DNA from: Prosapia bicincta
Taxonomy: Eukaryota; Arthropoda; Insecta; Hemiptera; Cercopidae
Assembly: GCA_036971475.1 (NCBI GenBank)
Contig: JBAIZL010000006.1
Span: forward strand, 133,406,731-133,470,730
Reading direction: 5' to 3'
Length of the DNA: 64,000 nt
Shown: positions 23,501-34,905 of the stretch, piece after piece
Numbering within the stretch: position 1 is the first letter of the stretch
How the letters are laid out: each line of letters opens with the position of its first letter
Notes under the pieces: generated by a model
The model's input: the letters and a program-made list of their open reading frames with translations, nothing else
Databases searched by the model: none
What the model was told of the DNA's origin: nothing
Translations under genes and position numbers: made by a program

Positions 23501-26418
23501 ATCTTCAGGGTGCCATCTGGCTCACGCTTTGCTCACTTCCTCCATATCCTTATTCCTATAACGTTCCATCCAACCTTCCTTACTCCTCCTCTCATAAACG
23601 GTTAAAAGGATGGTCACCACTTTAGGTCCACTTCAGGGTGCCATCTGGCTCACGCTTTGCTCACTTCCCCTATATCCTTAGTCCTATATAACCCCATCCA
23701 CCCTTTATTATTCCTCCTCTCATAAGGGGTTAAAAGGAGGGACACCACTTTAGGTCACCATCAGGGTGCCATCTGGCTCACGCTTTGCTCACTTCCCCTG
23801 TATCCTTAGTCCTATATAGTCCCATCCACCATTCCTTATTCCTACACTCATAAGGGGTTAAAAGGATGGACACCATTTTAGGTCACCATCAGGGTGCCAT
23901 CTGGCTCACGCTTTGCTCACTTTCCCTGTATCCTTAGTCCTATATAGTCCCATCCACCCTTCCTTATTCCTCCTCTCATAAGGGGTTAAAAGGAGGGACA
24001 CCACTTTAGGTCACCATCAGGGTGCCATCTGACTCACGCTTTGCTCACTTCCCCTGTATCCTTAGTCCTATATAGTCCCATTCACCCTTCCTTATTCCTC
24101 CTCTTATAAGGGGTTAAAAGGATGGTCACCACTTTAGGTCTACATCAGGGTGCCATCTGTCTCACGCTTTGCTCACTTCCCCTGTATCCTTAGTCCTATA
24201 TAGTCCCATCAACCCTACCTTATTCCTACTCTCATAAAGGGTTAAAAGGATGGACACCACTATAGGTCCACTTCAGCGTGCCATCTGGCTCACGCTTTGC
24301 TCACTTCCCCCATATCCTTAGTCCTATATAACCCCATCCGCCCTTTCTTATTCCTCCTCTCATAAAGGATTGAAACGATGGACACCACTTTATTTTCACT
24401 TCAGGGTGCCATCTGGCTCACGCTTTGCTCACTTCCCCTATATCCTTAGTCCTATATAGTCCCATCCACCCTTCCTTATTCCTCCTCTCATAAAGGATTG
24501 AAACGATGGACACCACTTTATTTTCACTTCAGGGTGCCATCTGGCTCACGCTTTGTCACTTCCCCTACATCCTTAGTCCTATATAGTCCCATCCGCCCTT
24601 CCTTATTCCTCCTCTCATAAAGGATTGAAACGATGCACACCACTTTATTTTCACTTCAGGGTGCCATCTGGCTCACGCTTTGCTCACTTCCCCCATATCC
24701 TTAGTCCTATATAACCCCATCCGCCCTTCCTTATTCCTCCTCTCATAACGATTGAAAGGATGGACACCACTTTATTTTCACTTCAGGGTGCCATCTGGCT
24801 CACGCTTTGCTCACTTCCCCTATATCCTTAGTCCTATATAACCCCATCCGCCCTTCCTTATTCCTCCTCTCATAAAGGATTGAAACGATGCACACCACTT
24901 TATTTTCACTTCAGGGTGCCATCTGGCTCACGCTTTGCTCACTTCCCCCATATCCTTAGTCCTATATAACCCCATCCGCCCTTCCTTATTCCTCCTCTCA
25001 TAACGATTGAAAGGATGGACACCACTTTATTTTCACTTCAGGGTGCCATCTGGCTCACGCTTTGCTCACTTCCCCTATATCCTTAGTCCTATATAACCCC
25101 ATCCGCCCTTCCTTATTCCTCCTCTCATAAAGGATTGAAACGATGCACACCACTTTATTTTCACTTCAGGGTGCCATCTGGCTCACGCTTTGCTCACTTC
25201 CCCCATATCCTTAGTCCTATATAACCCCATCCGCCCTTCCTTATTCCTCCTCTCATAACGATTGAAACGATGGACACCACTTTATTTTCACTTCAGGGTG
25301 CCATCTGGCTCACGCTTTGCTCACTTCCCCCATATCCTTAGTCCTATATAACCCCATCGGCCCTTCCTTATTCCTCCTCTCATAAAGGATTGAAACGATG
25401 GACACCACTTTATTTTCACTTCAGGGTGCCATCTGGCTCACGCTTTGCTCACTTCCCCTATATCCTTAGTCCTATATAACCCCATCCGCCCTTCCTTATT
25501 CCTCCTCTCATAAGGGGTTAAAAGGATGGACACCACTTTAGGTCATCTTCAGGGTGCCATCTGGCTCACGCTTTGCTCACTTACCCTATATCCTTAGTCC
25601 TATATAGTCCCATCCACCCTTCCTTATTCTTTCTCTCATAAGAGGTTGAAAGGATGGACACCACTTTAGGTCCACATCAGGGTGCCATCTGGCTCACGCT
25701 TTGCTCACTTCCCCTATATCCTTAGTCCTATATAGTCCCATCCACCCTTCCTTATTCCTTCTCTCATAAGAGGTTGAAAGGATGGACACCACTTTAGGTC
25801 CACATCAGGGTGCCATCTGGCTCACGCTTTGCTCACTTCCCCCATATCCTTAGTCCTATATAGTCCCATCCACCATTCCTTATTCCTCCTCTCATAAAGG
25901 ATTGAAACGATGGACACCACTTTATTTTCACTTCAGGGTGTGATCTTGCTTACGCTTTGCTCACTTCCCCTATATCCTTAGTCCTATATAGTCCCATCCA
26001 CCATTCCTTATTCCTAATCTCATAAAGGATTGAAACGATGGACACCACTTTATTTTCACTTCAGGGTGCCATCTGGCTCACGCTTTGCTCACTTCCCCTA
26101 CATCCTTAGTCCTATATAGTCCCATCCACCCTTCCTTATTCCTCCTCTCATAAACGGTTAAAAGGATGGACAACACTTTAGGTCCACTTCAGGGTGCCAT
26201 CTGGCTCACGCTTTGCTCACTTCCTCCATATTTTTAGTCCTATATAGTCCCATCCACCCTTCCTTATTCCTTCTCTCATAAGGGGTTAAAAGGATGGTCA
26301 CCACTTTAGGTCCACTTCAGGGTGCCATCTGGCTCACGCTTTGCTCACTTCCACTATATCCTTATTCCTATAAAGTTCCATCCAACCTTCCTTACTCCTC
26401 CTCTCATAAACGGTTAAA
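20600..26418 (-). repeat. 128-bp satellite array, right arm (about 46 monomers)
   Basis: Same satellite as 3476-7740 in inverted orientation. Reading away from the LTR the monomer classes come in the mirror order: 'gaggatacc' type (20680-21290), 'acagggg' type (21290-21990), 'catcgtttcaatc' type (22000-22640), then the two-monomer alternation (22810-23640). After that the block series recurs (23650-26400), so this arm is about 1.5 kb longer. A dimer marked by 'gatgcacacc' occurs three times (near 24631, 24886, 25141) but once on the left. The array stops at 26418 inside a monomer, directly against palindrome P2. Confidence 0.95.
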
Positions 26419-26540
26419 GTTAAAATGTTTATTGGTGTTAATTAATTAGAATCCTGATGGTGAGACAAAAGAGTGTTAAGGTAATTAAATATATAACCTA
26501 AAAGAAAAGTTATATTTTATAATAACTTAGGTTATAATAC

Positions 26541-26598
<58 letters not shown>

Positions 26599-27676
26599 TT
26601 ATATATGAATCGTTGTTCTGAGTGACGGACTGAGAATAAACGTAGAGTCGAAACTATAAGAGTAGACATTTTCATTTATATTTCGTTCGTAACATAGACG
26701 TACATTAAGAAAAGATTTTGCATACACAGGATAATTACTTTAAAGGCTAAAAGTTGTAAAACTGCGGGATTGCTTGAACCATCTGTATAAAATTACATTT
26801 ATTGTCGTTTAGATAATACGCTATTATAACTTTGTACTCCCGTTCTATAATCCTTATCAATGTCAATTGTTATAAAATTGGTTAAATTAACATATAAAGT
26901 GACATTTTTAAACAGGCGCTAGTGTATTAATATTTTTATTAACGAAATCCATTCTAAAGTGATACTTTAACAGCTATGTTCTAAGATATTAAAACACATC
27001 AATTTTTTTAAAGCGATTTTAACAAGTTTTATACTTATTATAAAGTGATATTTCTCTATTTTCAAAACTTTAAAATTTTTGGGTCGTCGTCAACAAATCT
27101 TATTTTTTTGAGTACCTGAAGACTTTAATTAACCAGGTGAAATAGATTTTGACAGATACAAAGGAAATTGGCCTAAACATAGCCATGTGTAATTAGAAAT
27201 TTCAAGGCTTTGTCTATTTAAAATGACTCAATCACTCTATTATTCTGATATAATTGATCAATTCGAAACAATTTTCATGGATGATATTTACAGCACCATT
27301 AGGCTTTGCTGCAATTATATTACAATACAATTCTGATATATAAAAACTACAATAGCTAATAAAGTTCTTTAAAACAGTGACCAAATTCCTAATTGGAGCG
27401 TTTAGTTTTAAAAATATAATAGGCCCAGCAAAAGGCTACTGTAGTTATACCTAATTTGGGGGATTTTTCTATTTATCGGAGTTTCGAATTTTCATAAACA
27501 TGCTATTAAACTAGTTTTCGGCATTCCAACGTAATCACTGCAGATTTAATCTTAAGAAAATATAAACTGTTTAAATTTCTATATTTACACATTTCATAGT
27601 CATGGACGGCAATAATTTGTGGATGCCTAAATGTGGTCTATCCTAAACTTATACTGGGTGACGGCTGCTAGTTCGG
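26419..27676 (-). other. Flank F, left copy (palindrome P2)
   Basis: Unique AT-rich sequence next to the BEL-1 3' LTR, mirrored at 30526-31798. It contains an (AT)n/(ATAC)n microsatellite at 26540-26606. No gene is recognised. It abuts the satellite at 26418/26419 around a short 'ttaaa' repeat, as in microhomology joining. Confidence 0.8.
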
Positions 27677-28451
27677 TGGAGGCGTCAGATCCGCTAAAAT
27701 ATTAGAAATAAGACAAAAGAGAGAGATAGTCGCGGGCGGTAACGTGACTAAAATGGCAACTGACTAAAATGAAGGCTGGCGGCAGAAATGCCTAATCGAC
27801 AAATAATAACAGTGTTTATCACTAATTAAGTCTCGGGAAAATAGGCACAAGTTTATGTTAAAAGTATTTGGAACTGATTAACACTTACCCTAAGCTGAAC
27901 AAAGGGGTTACGTGCACGGTAGGTTTGATGTCTTCTGGACTTCTGCAGCAGGGCCCTGGGTGAAGTGGTGATTGTCAGACGGCTCGTGCTGTAAAACTTA
28001 ATAAACGGAGTTCAATTCTACTACTATTCACAATTGAATTAGTCTTTAAATAATTGCGAGCGACTCCGTAACGGCGGCTTGTAACGGCGAGGTTAAAGGT
28101 GCATTCGAGCACGGCACTTGGACTAAATAATGTACACTTTCGCGGTTAACGAGCATATAAAACAAGTACAACTCGAAACACTTAAATTTAGACATACGCG
28201 GGGCGAACTTAACGTCCACGAGGTTAGCTAATACGTTTAATACCCGCAACGGACGTGCTGGTCTGTTCGCGGCAAGCAGGAGACTGGGGGTAGAGGAAAC
28301 TGTGCTAGGGTGGGGATTAGGCGCGCGCCAAGGGACAACGTGGTCTTAAACTATCGACGATAAACCATAGATTGAGCTATCGATTAGACAAAGCACAGGC
28401 TGATTAAAGTCGATACTGGAGCTGTTTAATCTACCAAAGCTGACTCCAACA
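27677..28451 (-). repeat. BEL-1 3' LTR, palindrome P2 left arm
   Basis: Inverted 775-bp LTR, one base shorter than its partner because of a G-run. Edges are TGTTGG (complement at 28446-28451) and CTCCA (27677-27681). Its outer neighbour is flank F, not leader or primer site. This identifies it as a 3' LTR. Confidence 0.9.
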
Positions 28452-28832
28452 TTCCGCCCACCAAAACGGATGTTTTTAATCCGCCAGGTGGGTAGAGGGC
28501 GAAGAACTAGAGAGCACCGGAGACCGAGGGTGCCGAAGAAGAAGTGGTCGGGGTACGAAGAAAGCAGAAAAGAGCAGATGAAGTGAATAGCTCCATTAGC
28601 TGTGCTGAAGACAATAGTCTACCGCCCACCCTGGATAACCACTGGGTGACGGTGAACGGGGTTGACTAGAAGAAGCGAGGTGCTGAAGATGTAGCGAAGA
28701 AATCTATGGCGTTGAAGATACTTAAAAAACGAGGTTGGACAAAATTGCTGAAGAGGCGAAGAAGTCGAGTGAGATTAAGAACTCGAGGAAACGCGGTTGT
28801 ACCACACAGGTGCTGAAGAAGCGGTCAAGAGA
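28452..28832 (-). other. BEL-1 3' untranslated region, left copy
   Basis: Mirror of 29369-29749, with the purine-rich tract against the LTR edge. No frame is supported. Confidence 0.6.
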
Positions 28833-29095
28833 TTAAGGTTGTAGCGGAAAGCCTACAAGCTTATGGACAGGTCGCTTTAACTGTCCATGTGAGGTCTTGA
28901 CGGTGACTACGCGAGTTATCCGGTCGGGTCCAGGGTGAAGACGTACGATCCGACCCATTGGCCAAATGAAGAGGGCTCGGATGTTCTCCAGTGATAAATA
29001 CAAGCTGACCCTCCTGGAGGGGTGAGGCGTCTTTGTTCCATTTATAGCGTTGAATCTGGGAGTGTAGGTATTGGGTAGACCAGGTTTTCCAAAAC
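28833..29095 (-). pseudogene. pol: BEL-1 pol C-terminal fragment, left copy
   Basis: Mirror of 29106-29368: integrase C-terminal segment beginning at F-W-K-T-W and ending at the natural stop. The same frameshift as in the right copy lies in the middle, so it predates the palindrome. Confidence 0.8.
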
Positions 29096-29105
29096 TGCTG
29101 GATCG

Positions 29106-29368
29106 GTTTTGGAAAACCTGGTCTACCCAATACCTACACTCCCAGATTCAACGCTATAAATGGAACAAAGACGCCTCACCCCTCCAGGAGGGTCAGCTTG
29201 TATTTATCACTGGAGAACATCCGAGCCCTCTTCATTTGGCCAATGGGTCGGATCGTACGTCTTCACCCTGGACCCGACCGGATAACTCGCGTAGTCACCG
29301 TCAAGACCTCACATGGACAGTTAAAGCGACCTGTCCATAAGCTTGTAGGCTTTCCGCTACAACCTTAA
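29106..29368 (+). pseudogene. pol: BEL-1 pol C-terminal fragment, right copy
   Basis: Encodes F-W-K-T-W-S...Y-L-H-S and R-Y-K-W-N, the signature after the integrase core in BEL/Pao pol (BEL-2 has W-K-R-W-H-L-E-Y-I-H at the same place). Around 29205-29215 the frame shifts by one. In the new frame W-P-M-G-R-I-V and R-P-V-H-K-L lead to TAA at 29366-29368, the usual end of BEL pol. Everything upstream (gag, protease, RT, RNase H, integrase core) is missing. The fragment starts where the right-hand P1 copy stops. Confidence 0.8.
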
Positions 29369-29749
29369 TCTCTTGACCGCTTCTTCAGCACCTGTGTGGT
29401 ACAACCGCGTTTCCTCGAGTTCTTAATCTCACTCGACTTCTTCGCCTCTTCAGCAATTTTGTCCAACCTCGTTTTTTAAGTATCTTCAACGCCATAGATT
29501 TCTTCGCTACATCTTCAGCACCTCGCTTCTTCTAGTCAACCCCGTTCACCGTCACCCAGTGGTTATCCAGGGTGGGCGGTAGACTATTGTCTTCAGCACA
29601 GCTAATGGAGCTATTCACTTCATCTGCTCTTTTCTGCTTTCTTCGTACCCCGACCACTTCTTCTTCGGCACCCTCGGTCTCCGGTGCTCTCTAGTTCTTC
29701 GCCCTCTACCCACCTGGCGGATTAAAAACATCCGTTTTGGTGGGCGGAA
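29369..29749 (+). other. BEL-1 3' untranslated region and polypurine tract
   Basis: About 380 bases between the pol stop and the LTR. The octamer CTTCAGCA or close variants recur near 29383, 29449, 29514 and 29592. GGTGGGCGGAA (29739-29749) directly precedes the LTR and is the best plus-strand primer candidate. Confidence 0.65.
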
Positions 29750-30525
29750 TGTTGGAGTCAGCTTTGGTAGATTAAACAGCTCCAGTATCGACTTTAATCA
29801 GCCTGTGCTTTGTCTAATCGATAGCTCAATCTATGGTTTATCGTCGATAGTTTAAGACCACGTTGTCCCTTGGCGCGCGCCTAATCCCCATCCTAGCACA
29901 GTTTCCTCTACCCCCCAGTCTCCTGCTTGCCGCGAACAGACCAGCACGTCCGTTGCGGGTATTAAACGTATTAGCTAACCTCGTGGACGTTAAGTTCGCC
30001 CCGCGTATGTCTAAATTTAAGTGTTTCGAGTTGTACTTGTTTTATATGCTCGTTAACCGCGAAAGTGTACATTATTTAGTCCAAGTGCCGTGCTCGAATG
30101 CACCTTTAACCTCGCCGTTACAAGCCGCCGTTACGTTGTCGCTCGCAATTATTTAAAGACTAATTCAATTGTGAATAGTAGTAGAATTGAACTCCGTTTA
30201 TTAAGTTTTACAGCACGAGCCGTCTGACCATCACCACTTCACCCAGGGCCCTGCTGCAGAAGTCCAGAAGACATCAAACCTACCGTGCACGTAACCCCTT
30301 TGTTCAGCTTAGGGTAAGTGTTAATCAGTTCCAAATACTTTTAACATAAACTTGTGCCTATTTTCCCGAGACTTAATTAGTGATAAACACTGTTATTATT
30401 TGTCGATTAGGCATTTCTGCCGCCAGCCTTCATTTTAGTCAGTTGCCATTTTAGTCACGTTACCGCCCGCGACTATCTCTCTCTTTTGTCTTATTTCTAA
30501 TATTTTAGCGGATCTGACGCCTCCA
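29750..30525 (+). repeat. BEL-1 3' LTR, palindrome P2 right arm
   Basis: 776 bp from TGTTGG to CTCCA, followed by ccgaa and unique flank. It defined the LTR boundaries used here. About ten differences from the P1 left LTR are visible, including an extra C in a C-run, a two-base change near 30136, and GATCTG for GAGCTG near the 3' end. Confidence 0.9.
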
Positions 30526-31610
30526 CCGAACTAGCAGCCGTCACCCAGTATAAGTTTAGGATAGACCACATTTAGGCATCCACAAATTATTGCCGTCCAT
30601 GACTATGAAATGTGTAAATATAGAAATTTAAACAGTTTATATTTTCTTAAGATTAAATCTGCAGTGTTTACGTTGGAATGCCGAAAACTAGTTTAATAGC
30701 ATGTTTATGAAAATTCGAAACTCCGATAAATAGAAAAATCCCCCAAATTAGGGATAACTACAGTAGCCTTTTGCTGGGCCTATTATATTTTTAAAACTAA
30801 ACGCTCCAATTAGGAATTTGGTCACTGTTTTAAAGAACTTTATTAGCTATTGTAGTTTTTATATATCAGAATTGTATTGTAATATAATTGCAGCAAAGCC
30901 TAGTGGTGCTGTAAATATCATCCATGAAAATTGTTTCGAATTGATCAATTATATCAGAATAATAGAGTGATTGAGTCATTTTAAATAGACAAAGCCTTGA
31001 AATTTCTAATTACACATGGCTATGTTTAGGCCAATTTCCTTTGTATCTGACAAAATCTATTTCACCTGGTTAATTAAAGTCTTCAGGTACTCAAAAAAAT
31101 AAGATTTGTTGACGACGACCCAAAAATTTTAAAGTTTTGAAAATAGAGAAATATCACTTTATAATAAGTATAAAACTTGTTAAAATCGCTTTAAAAAAAT
31201 TGATGTGTTTTAATATCTTAGAACATAGCTGTTAAAGTATCACTTTAGAATGGATTTCGTTAATAAAAATATTAATACACTAGCGCCTATTTAAAAATGT
31301 CACTTTATATGTTAATTTAACCAATTTTATAACAATTGACATTGATAAGGATTATAGAACGGGAGTACAAAGTTATAATAGCGTATTATCTAAACGACAA
31401 TAAATGTAATTTTATACAGATGGTTCAAGCAATCCCGCAGTTTTACAACTTTTAGCCTTTAAAGTAATTATCCTGTGTATGCAAAATCTTTTCTTAATGT
31501 ACGTCTATGTTACGAACGAAATATAAATGAAAATGTCACCTCTCTACTCTTATAGTTTCGACTCTACGTTTATTCTCAGTCCGTCACTCAGGACAACGAT
31601 TCATATATAA

Positions 31611-31680
<70 letters not shown>

Positions 31681-31798
31681 TATAACCTAAGTTATTATAA
31701 AATATAACTTTTCTTTTAGGTTATATATTTAATTACCTTAACACTCTTTTGTCTCACCATCAGGATTCTAATTAATTAACACCAATAAACATTTTAAC
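30526..31798 (+). other. Flank F, right copy (palindrome P2)
   Basis: Mirror of 26419-27676 and apparently the original flank, since it runs on without a break into unique DNA at 31799. It holds an (AT)n/(ATGT)n microsatellite at 31602-31680, longer than the left copy. No gene is recognised. Confidence 0.8.
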
Positions 31799-32329
31799 AT
31801 AACTTGCATTTATTCTTGACACTTAATTAACACACATTATACCCATTGTTCTTAATACTATTTGTGACAAGATTGATTCCTTAATTATATTACAATTACA
31901 AAAAAAATAAAGGTGGACTCTTGAGGCTTTAGGATATTACAATAAAGTTTAAAATGACTGTTAATTTCTCTGTCTCTGGATTCGTTATTATGGATCTTTT
32001 TTATAAATTAGAACATGGTGAAAAAAACTGTATTATTATTTTATACTAAAGAATTTAAAAAAGGGTTCTGAATTTACGGTTTTTAAAGTTCTGTTGGCTA
32101 ATTTTAATGAAATAAAAAAAAAAACAGTACTTATTGTTTGTCGATTCCTTGGATCTTGACCGCTGATACTGCTTCGATGCACTTTCACATAACTCTTTTA
32201 ATTTTCCTAATTCTTTATTAATTTACTTACGTCGCACTTTTACCTTTTAAATTATACAAATACAAAAAAAAACATTTCCCCTAATTTTAATAACAAATTT
32301 TAAACCTAATTAACATTACTGAAACTTGG
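31799..32329. other. AT-rich spacer, nothing recognised
   Basis: No frame, terminal repeat or RNA feature I can support. The part next to 32330 may be tail sequence of the non-LTR element on the minus strand. Confidence 0.4.
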
Positions 32330-33767
32330 TCCCCCCCCAATACACGCCCTCTTCTGACGTTCTTCCAAGACTCCCCGATCACTTTCTTTTTCAACCTCGC
32401 GTTATCTCTCCCCCTTTACTTATTTTCAGTTAATTTGGTTATTCCCATAACCAGCTACAAAGACCTTGCCGCAACGGTACATTATTATAACCCAGGTAAT
32501 TTGGGAAGTCCTATCTTAAAATAGTACTTACTTTACTTTATCCAATTCCCGTCTGTGGCAGTTGGGGCATTTGACGCCGAGCCTCCCAGTACCGAGCAGT
32601 GATGTCGTCAAGAGCATGGTTGAGAGCATGGTGGGGTAGGTGAGCAGGTGACTTGCCACCATAATTTCCGTGGAACAGAGTGGATACACGTCCGATTCGG
32701 CTATACCAAGCCGGTGTAGGTGTGCCTGCAGATAGTCGTGACCAGATTCCAGCCGGAACCTTGCAACAGCTTCACTTCTCTCCAGATGACAAGGTATGTG
32801 GCCTGGGATCGTTAAGTTTGCCCATATTTTGCCCGTGGATGCGTTTATTAGTAGGTTCTTAGTGAGCCTGTAATGGTAGAGTCAATTTGGGATTTTCCTG
32901 CTTTAAGGGTTTGGAGAGTTTCAGGTTGCTCCTTCTCTGCTCCTTTTTTGGCCATTTCATCCGACTTTTCGTTTCCTGGAAGGCCCACGTGGCTGGACGT
33001 TCCAGCCCATGCTAATAAGGTTGGCTAATTTCTTGCGGCAGTTCGAGGCATTCAGGCTTTCAGTGGGTTTGTTGTTGCTGAGGGCAGAGATTGCAGCCTG
33101 TGAGTATGTAAGAAACACAACACTGCTTGGTTGTAAGTTTAGCACCTCCGCACCTCCATACTATTAGCCGCCTCAGTGACGGCACATATTTTTCCTCGAA
33201 GTTACTAGAGTTCCTGCCAACAGCTGAAGATTGCTGGAAAACACCGCAGTAGGATCCTGCCCCAGCAGAATTAGTTTCAGGTATGTAAGAACCGTCTGTA
33301 TAGACATGAAGCCACTCGTTACTCGAATAAAGATTATGAATGGTTTCGAGAGCGTTTTTCCTTAGTTCTGTTGGGTTGGTCTCCTTTTTACTTCTTAAAG
33401 GGTTCAGCAACTGAAGGTTTACTTTTGGCAGAGCGTCGACTACCTCAGTGAAACTTTGTAGCGGTGCTGGTCTCGGGGTGGAGATGTTATACTTCGCTCT
33501 TAGTGCTTCGGTGTGCGCTAGGGGGGTGGTTTGAGTTTTCAACCTCTGAGTTGCTGATCTGTACCTACTCCAGTGACTGGAGTCTATTCGCCTAGCTCTT
33601 TCCCAAAATTTTAAAGTGATTTTTCCCTTCTGGATTCCAGGGGTTCTATATCTGCTTGTAACTACATCGCCACTATGGGGGTGGATTTGGCACCTCCAGT
33701 GATCGTCTTTAGGGCATTGTTTTCGACCACGTCATAGATAAGAATACTGTTAGAGGAGAGAGACACA
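32330..33767 (-). pseudogene. Non-LTR retrotransposon: RNase H and C-terminal zinc region, broken
   Basis: Downstream part of the element whose RT lies at 33768-34905. After a segment with stops (33543-33767) a frame encodes V-Y-T-D-G-S-Y near 33285-33303, the first acidic motif of RNase H. A frameshift follows, with T-E-A-A-N-S-M-E in another frame. The next motif reads F-L-T-Y-S-Q-A-A (about 33085-33110), with Tyr where Asp is expected, so the catalytic site is damaged. Then V-G-L-P-G-N-E-K-S-D appears in a third frame (about 32950-32985), and finally P-L-C...H-L-L near 32640-32680, a partial Cys/His knuckle. The order RT, RNase H, zinc end fits Jockey/R1/I-type elements common in arthropods. 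No clear poly-A tail was seen. Confidence 0.75.
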
Positions 33768-34905
33768 TTATCGCTCCCATACTCCATCACTGGACGGACG
33801 TATGTTTTGTAGGCCGTGCTTAGGACATCTTGTGTTGCCCCCCCACTTGGTTGACGTCAATCGCTTCAGTAGATTGTTGCGCTTTTGTGCTTTTTCAGCC
33901 GTAGATGTTACATGGCTGTTGTAGGAAAGCCTGGTATCTAGTATAATGCCGAGATACCTCGATTGAGTTGTTTGCTGGAGGTTTGTGCCCCTGTATTGGA
34001 CCTGAAATGTGCCTGGTTTAGTTGAGAGTGTGAATAGTTGGGCAGTGGTTTTCTCCACACTAACTTTCATTTTGTTTTGATTTGACCATTTTTCTAGGCT
34101 GATAAGTGCGGAGTTAGTTGCATCTTGTAGGTGTTGTATGCCGCTGCCTGTTGCCCATAATACCACATCGTCAGCAAAAAAGAGACACTGCATCCCCAAA
34201 ATTGATTCAATAGCCTGCTGAAGGTCGTCTATCATGACATTGAATAATAAACAGCTAAGCACCGCTCCCTGGGGAAGACCCTGTCGTAGTTGGCGGTAAG
34301 AAGATGTACTGTTTTGAAACTTCCACCTGATAAAGCGGTGAGATAAGAAGCTTTTGATCCACCTGAGCATGTTACCGGTCACTCCCCTGCGTTTCAGCTT
34401 ATGTAGGAGCAAATGCCGCCAGATTTTGTCATATGCTGCTTTGCAATCAAAGAAAACAGCGAGGGTTGATTGTTTATGGTTAAACCCATCCTTGACCGCT
34501 TGTGTAAACTTGACGATTTGGTCTGTATTGGATCTATATTTGCGGAAGCCAGCTTGGTTGTCGCTTATTGCTTCGATGGTTTTCAGAAACTCGCGCAGTC
34601 TGCGTTCGATAATTTTTTCTGCCACCTTGCAACATACACTGGTGAGAGAGATGGGCCGGTAACTAGACAGCAGGTTCGCAGCTTTCCCCTTTTTTAACAG
34701 TGATATTATCTCGGCTTTCCTCCATTGATGGGGCCTCTGGTCTTCCATGTGAGATTAATGAGTTTGAGAAATGTTTGTTTTGTGGTTTCTCCTAGGTGGC
34801 GAACAAAATCGGCAAATATACCGTCAGATCCCTCAGATTTGCAATTCTTCAAGCAAGCTATAGCTAGCTCAAGGTCTTGAAGTGTAAAGGGGTTGTCAAA
34901 TGTAC
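33768..34905 (-). pseudogene. Non-LTR retrotransposon reverse transcriptase, 5'-truncated
   Basis: From about 34905 the minus strand encodes F-T-L-Q-D-L-E-L-A-I...S-D-G-I, the N-terminal part of a non-LTR RT. A frameshift near 34730 joins this to the main 326-codon frame (33768-34748): Y-R-P-I-S-L-T-S, N-Q-A-G-F-R-K, F-F-D-C-K-A-A-Y-D-K-I-W, Q-G-L-P-Q-G-A-V-L-S and the catalytic F-A-D-D-V-V-L-W (about 34154-34177). RT motifs are well preserved. No endonuclease domain is found upstream, so the copy is 5'-truncated, as is usual for target-primed insertions. Frames break again near the 3' side. Confidence 0.85.

Larger units (their letters stand above)
26419..31798. repeat. Palindrome P2, ~2.7-kb arms with 10-nt spacer
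   Basis: Arms 26419-29095 and 29106-31798 are near-perfect inverted copies around tgctggatcg (29096-29105). Near the centre coordinates pair as x + y = 58201. One base of drift appears after a C-run (five versus six). Differences include two adjacent bases near 30136, single substitutions near 30667, 30753 and 30903, an ACCTCTC insertion near 31538, and AT-repeat length. From centre outwards each arm has pol C-terminus, 3' untranslated region, LTR, then about 1.26 kb of unique AT-rich flank. Confidence 0.95.

Noticed and set aside
7785..30535. Five-base target duplication flanking BEL-1
   Set aside because: The bases before the 5' LTR (atata) and after the 3' LTR (ccgaa) do not match, so no intact insertion site can be shown.
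3476..31798. Pure foldback-read or assembly artefact as explanation of the palindromes
   Set aside because: Not fully excluded, but the arms differ by substitutions, an 18-bp and a 198-bp indel, and different satellite copy numbers, which a single folded read would not give. Read-level checking is still decisive.
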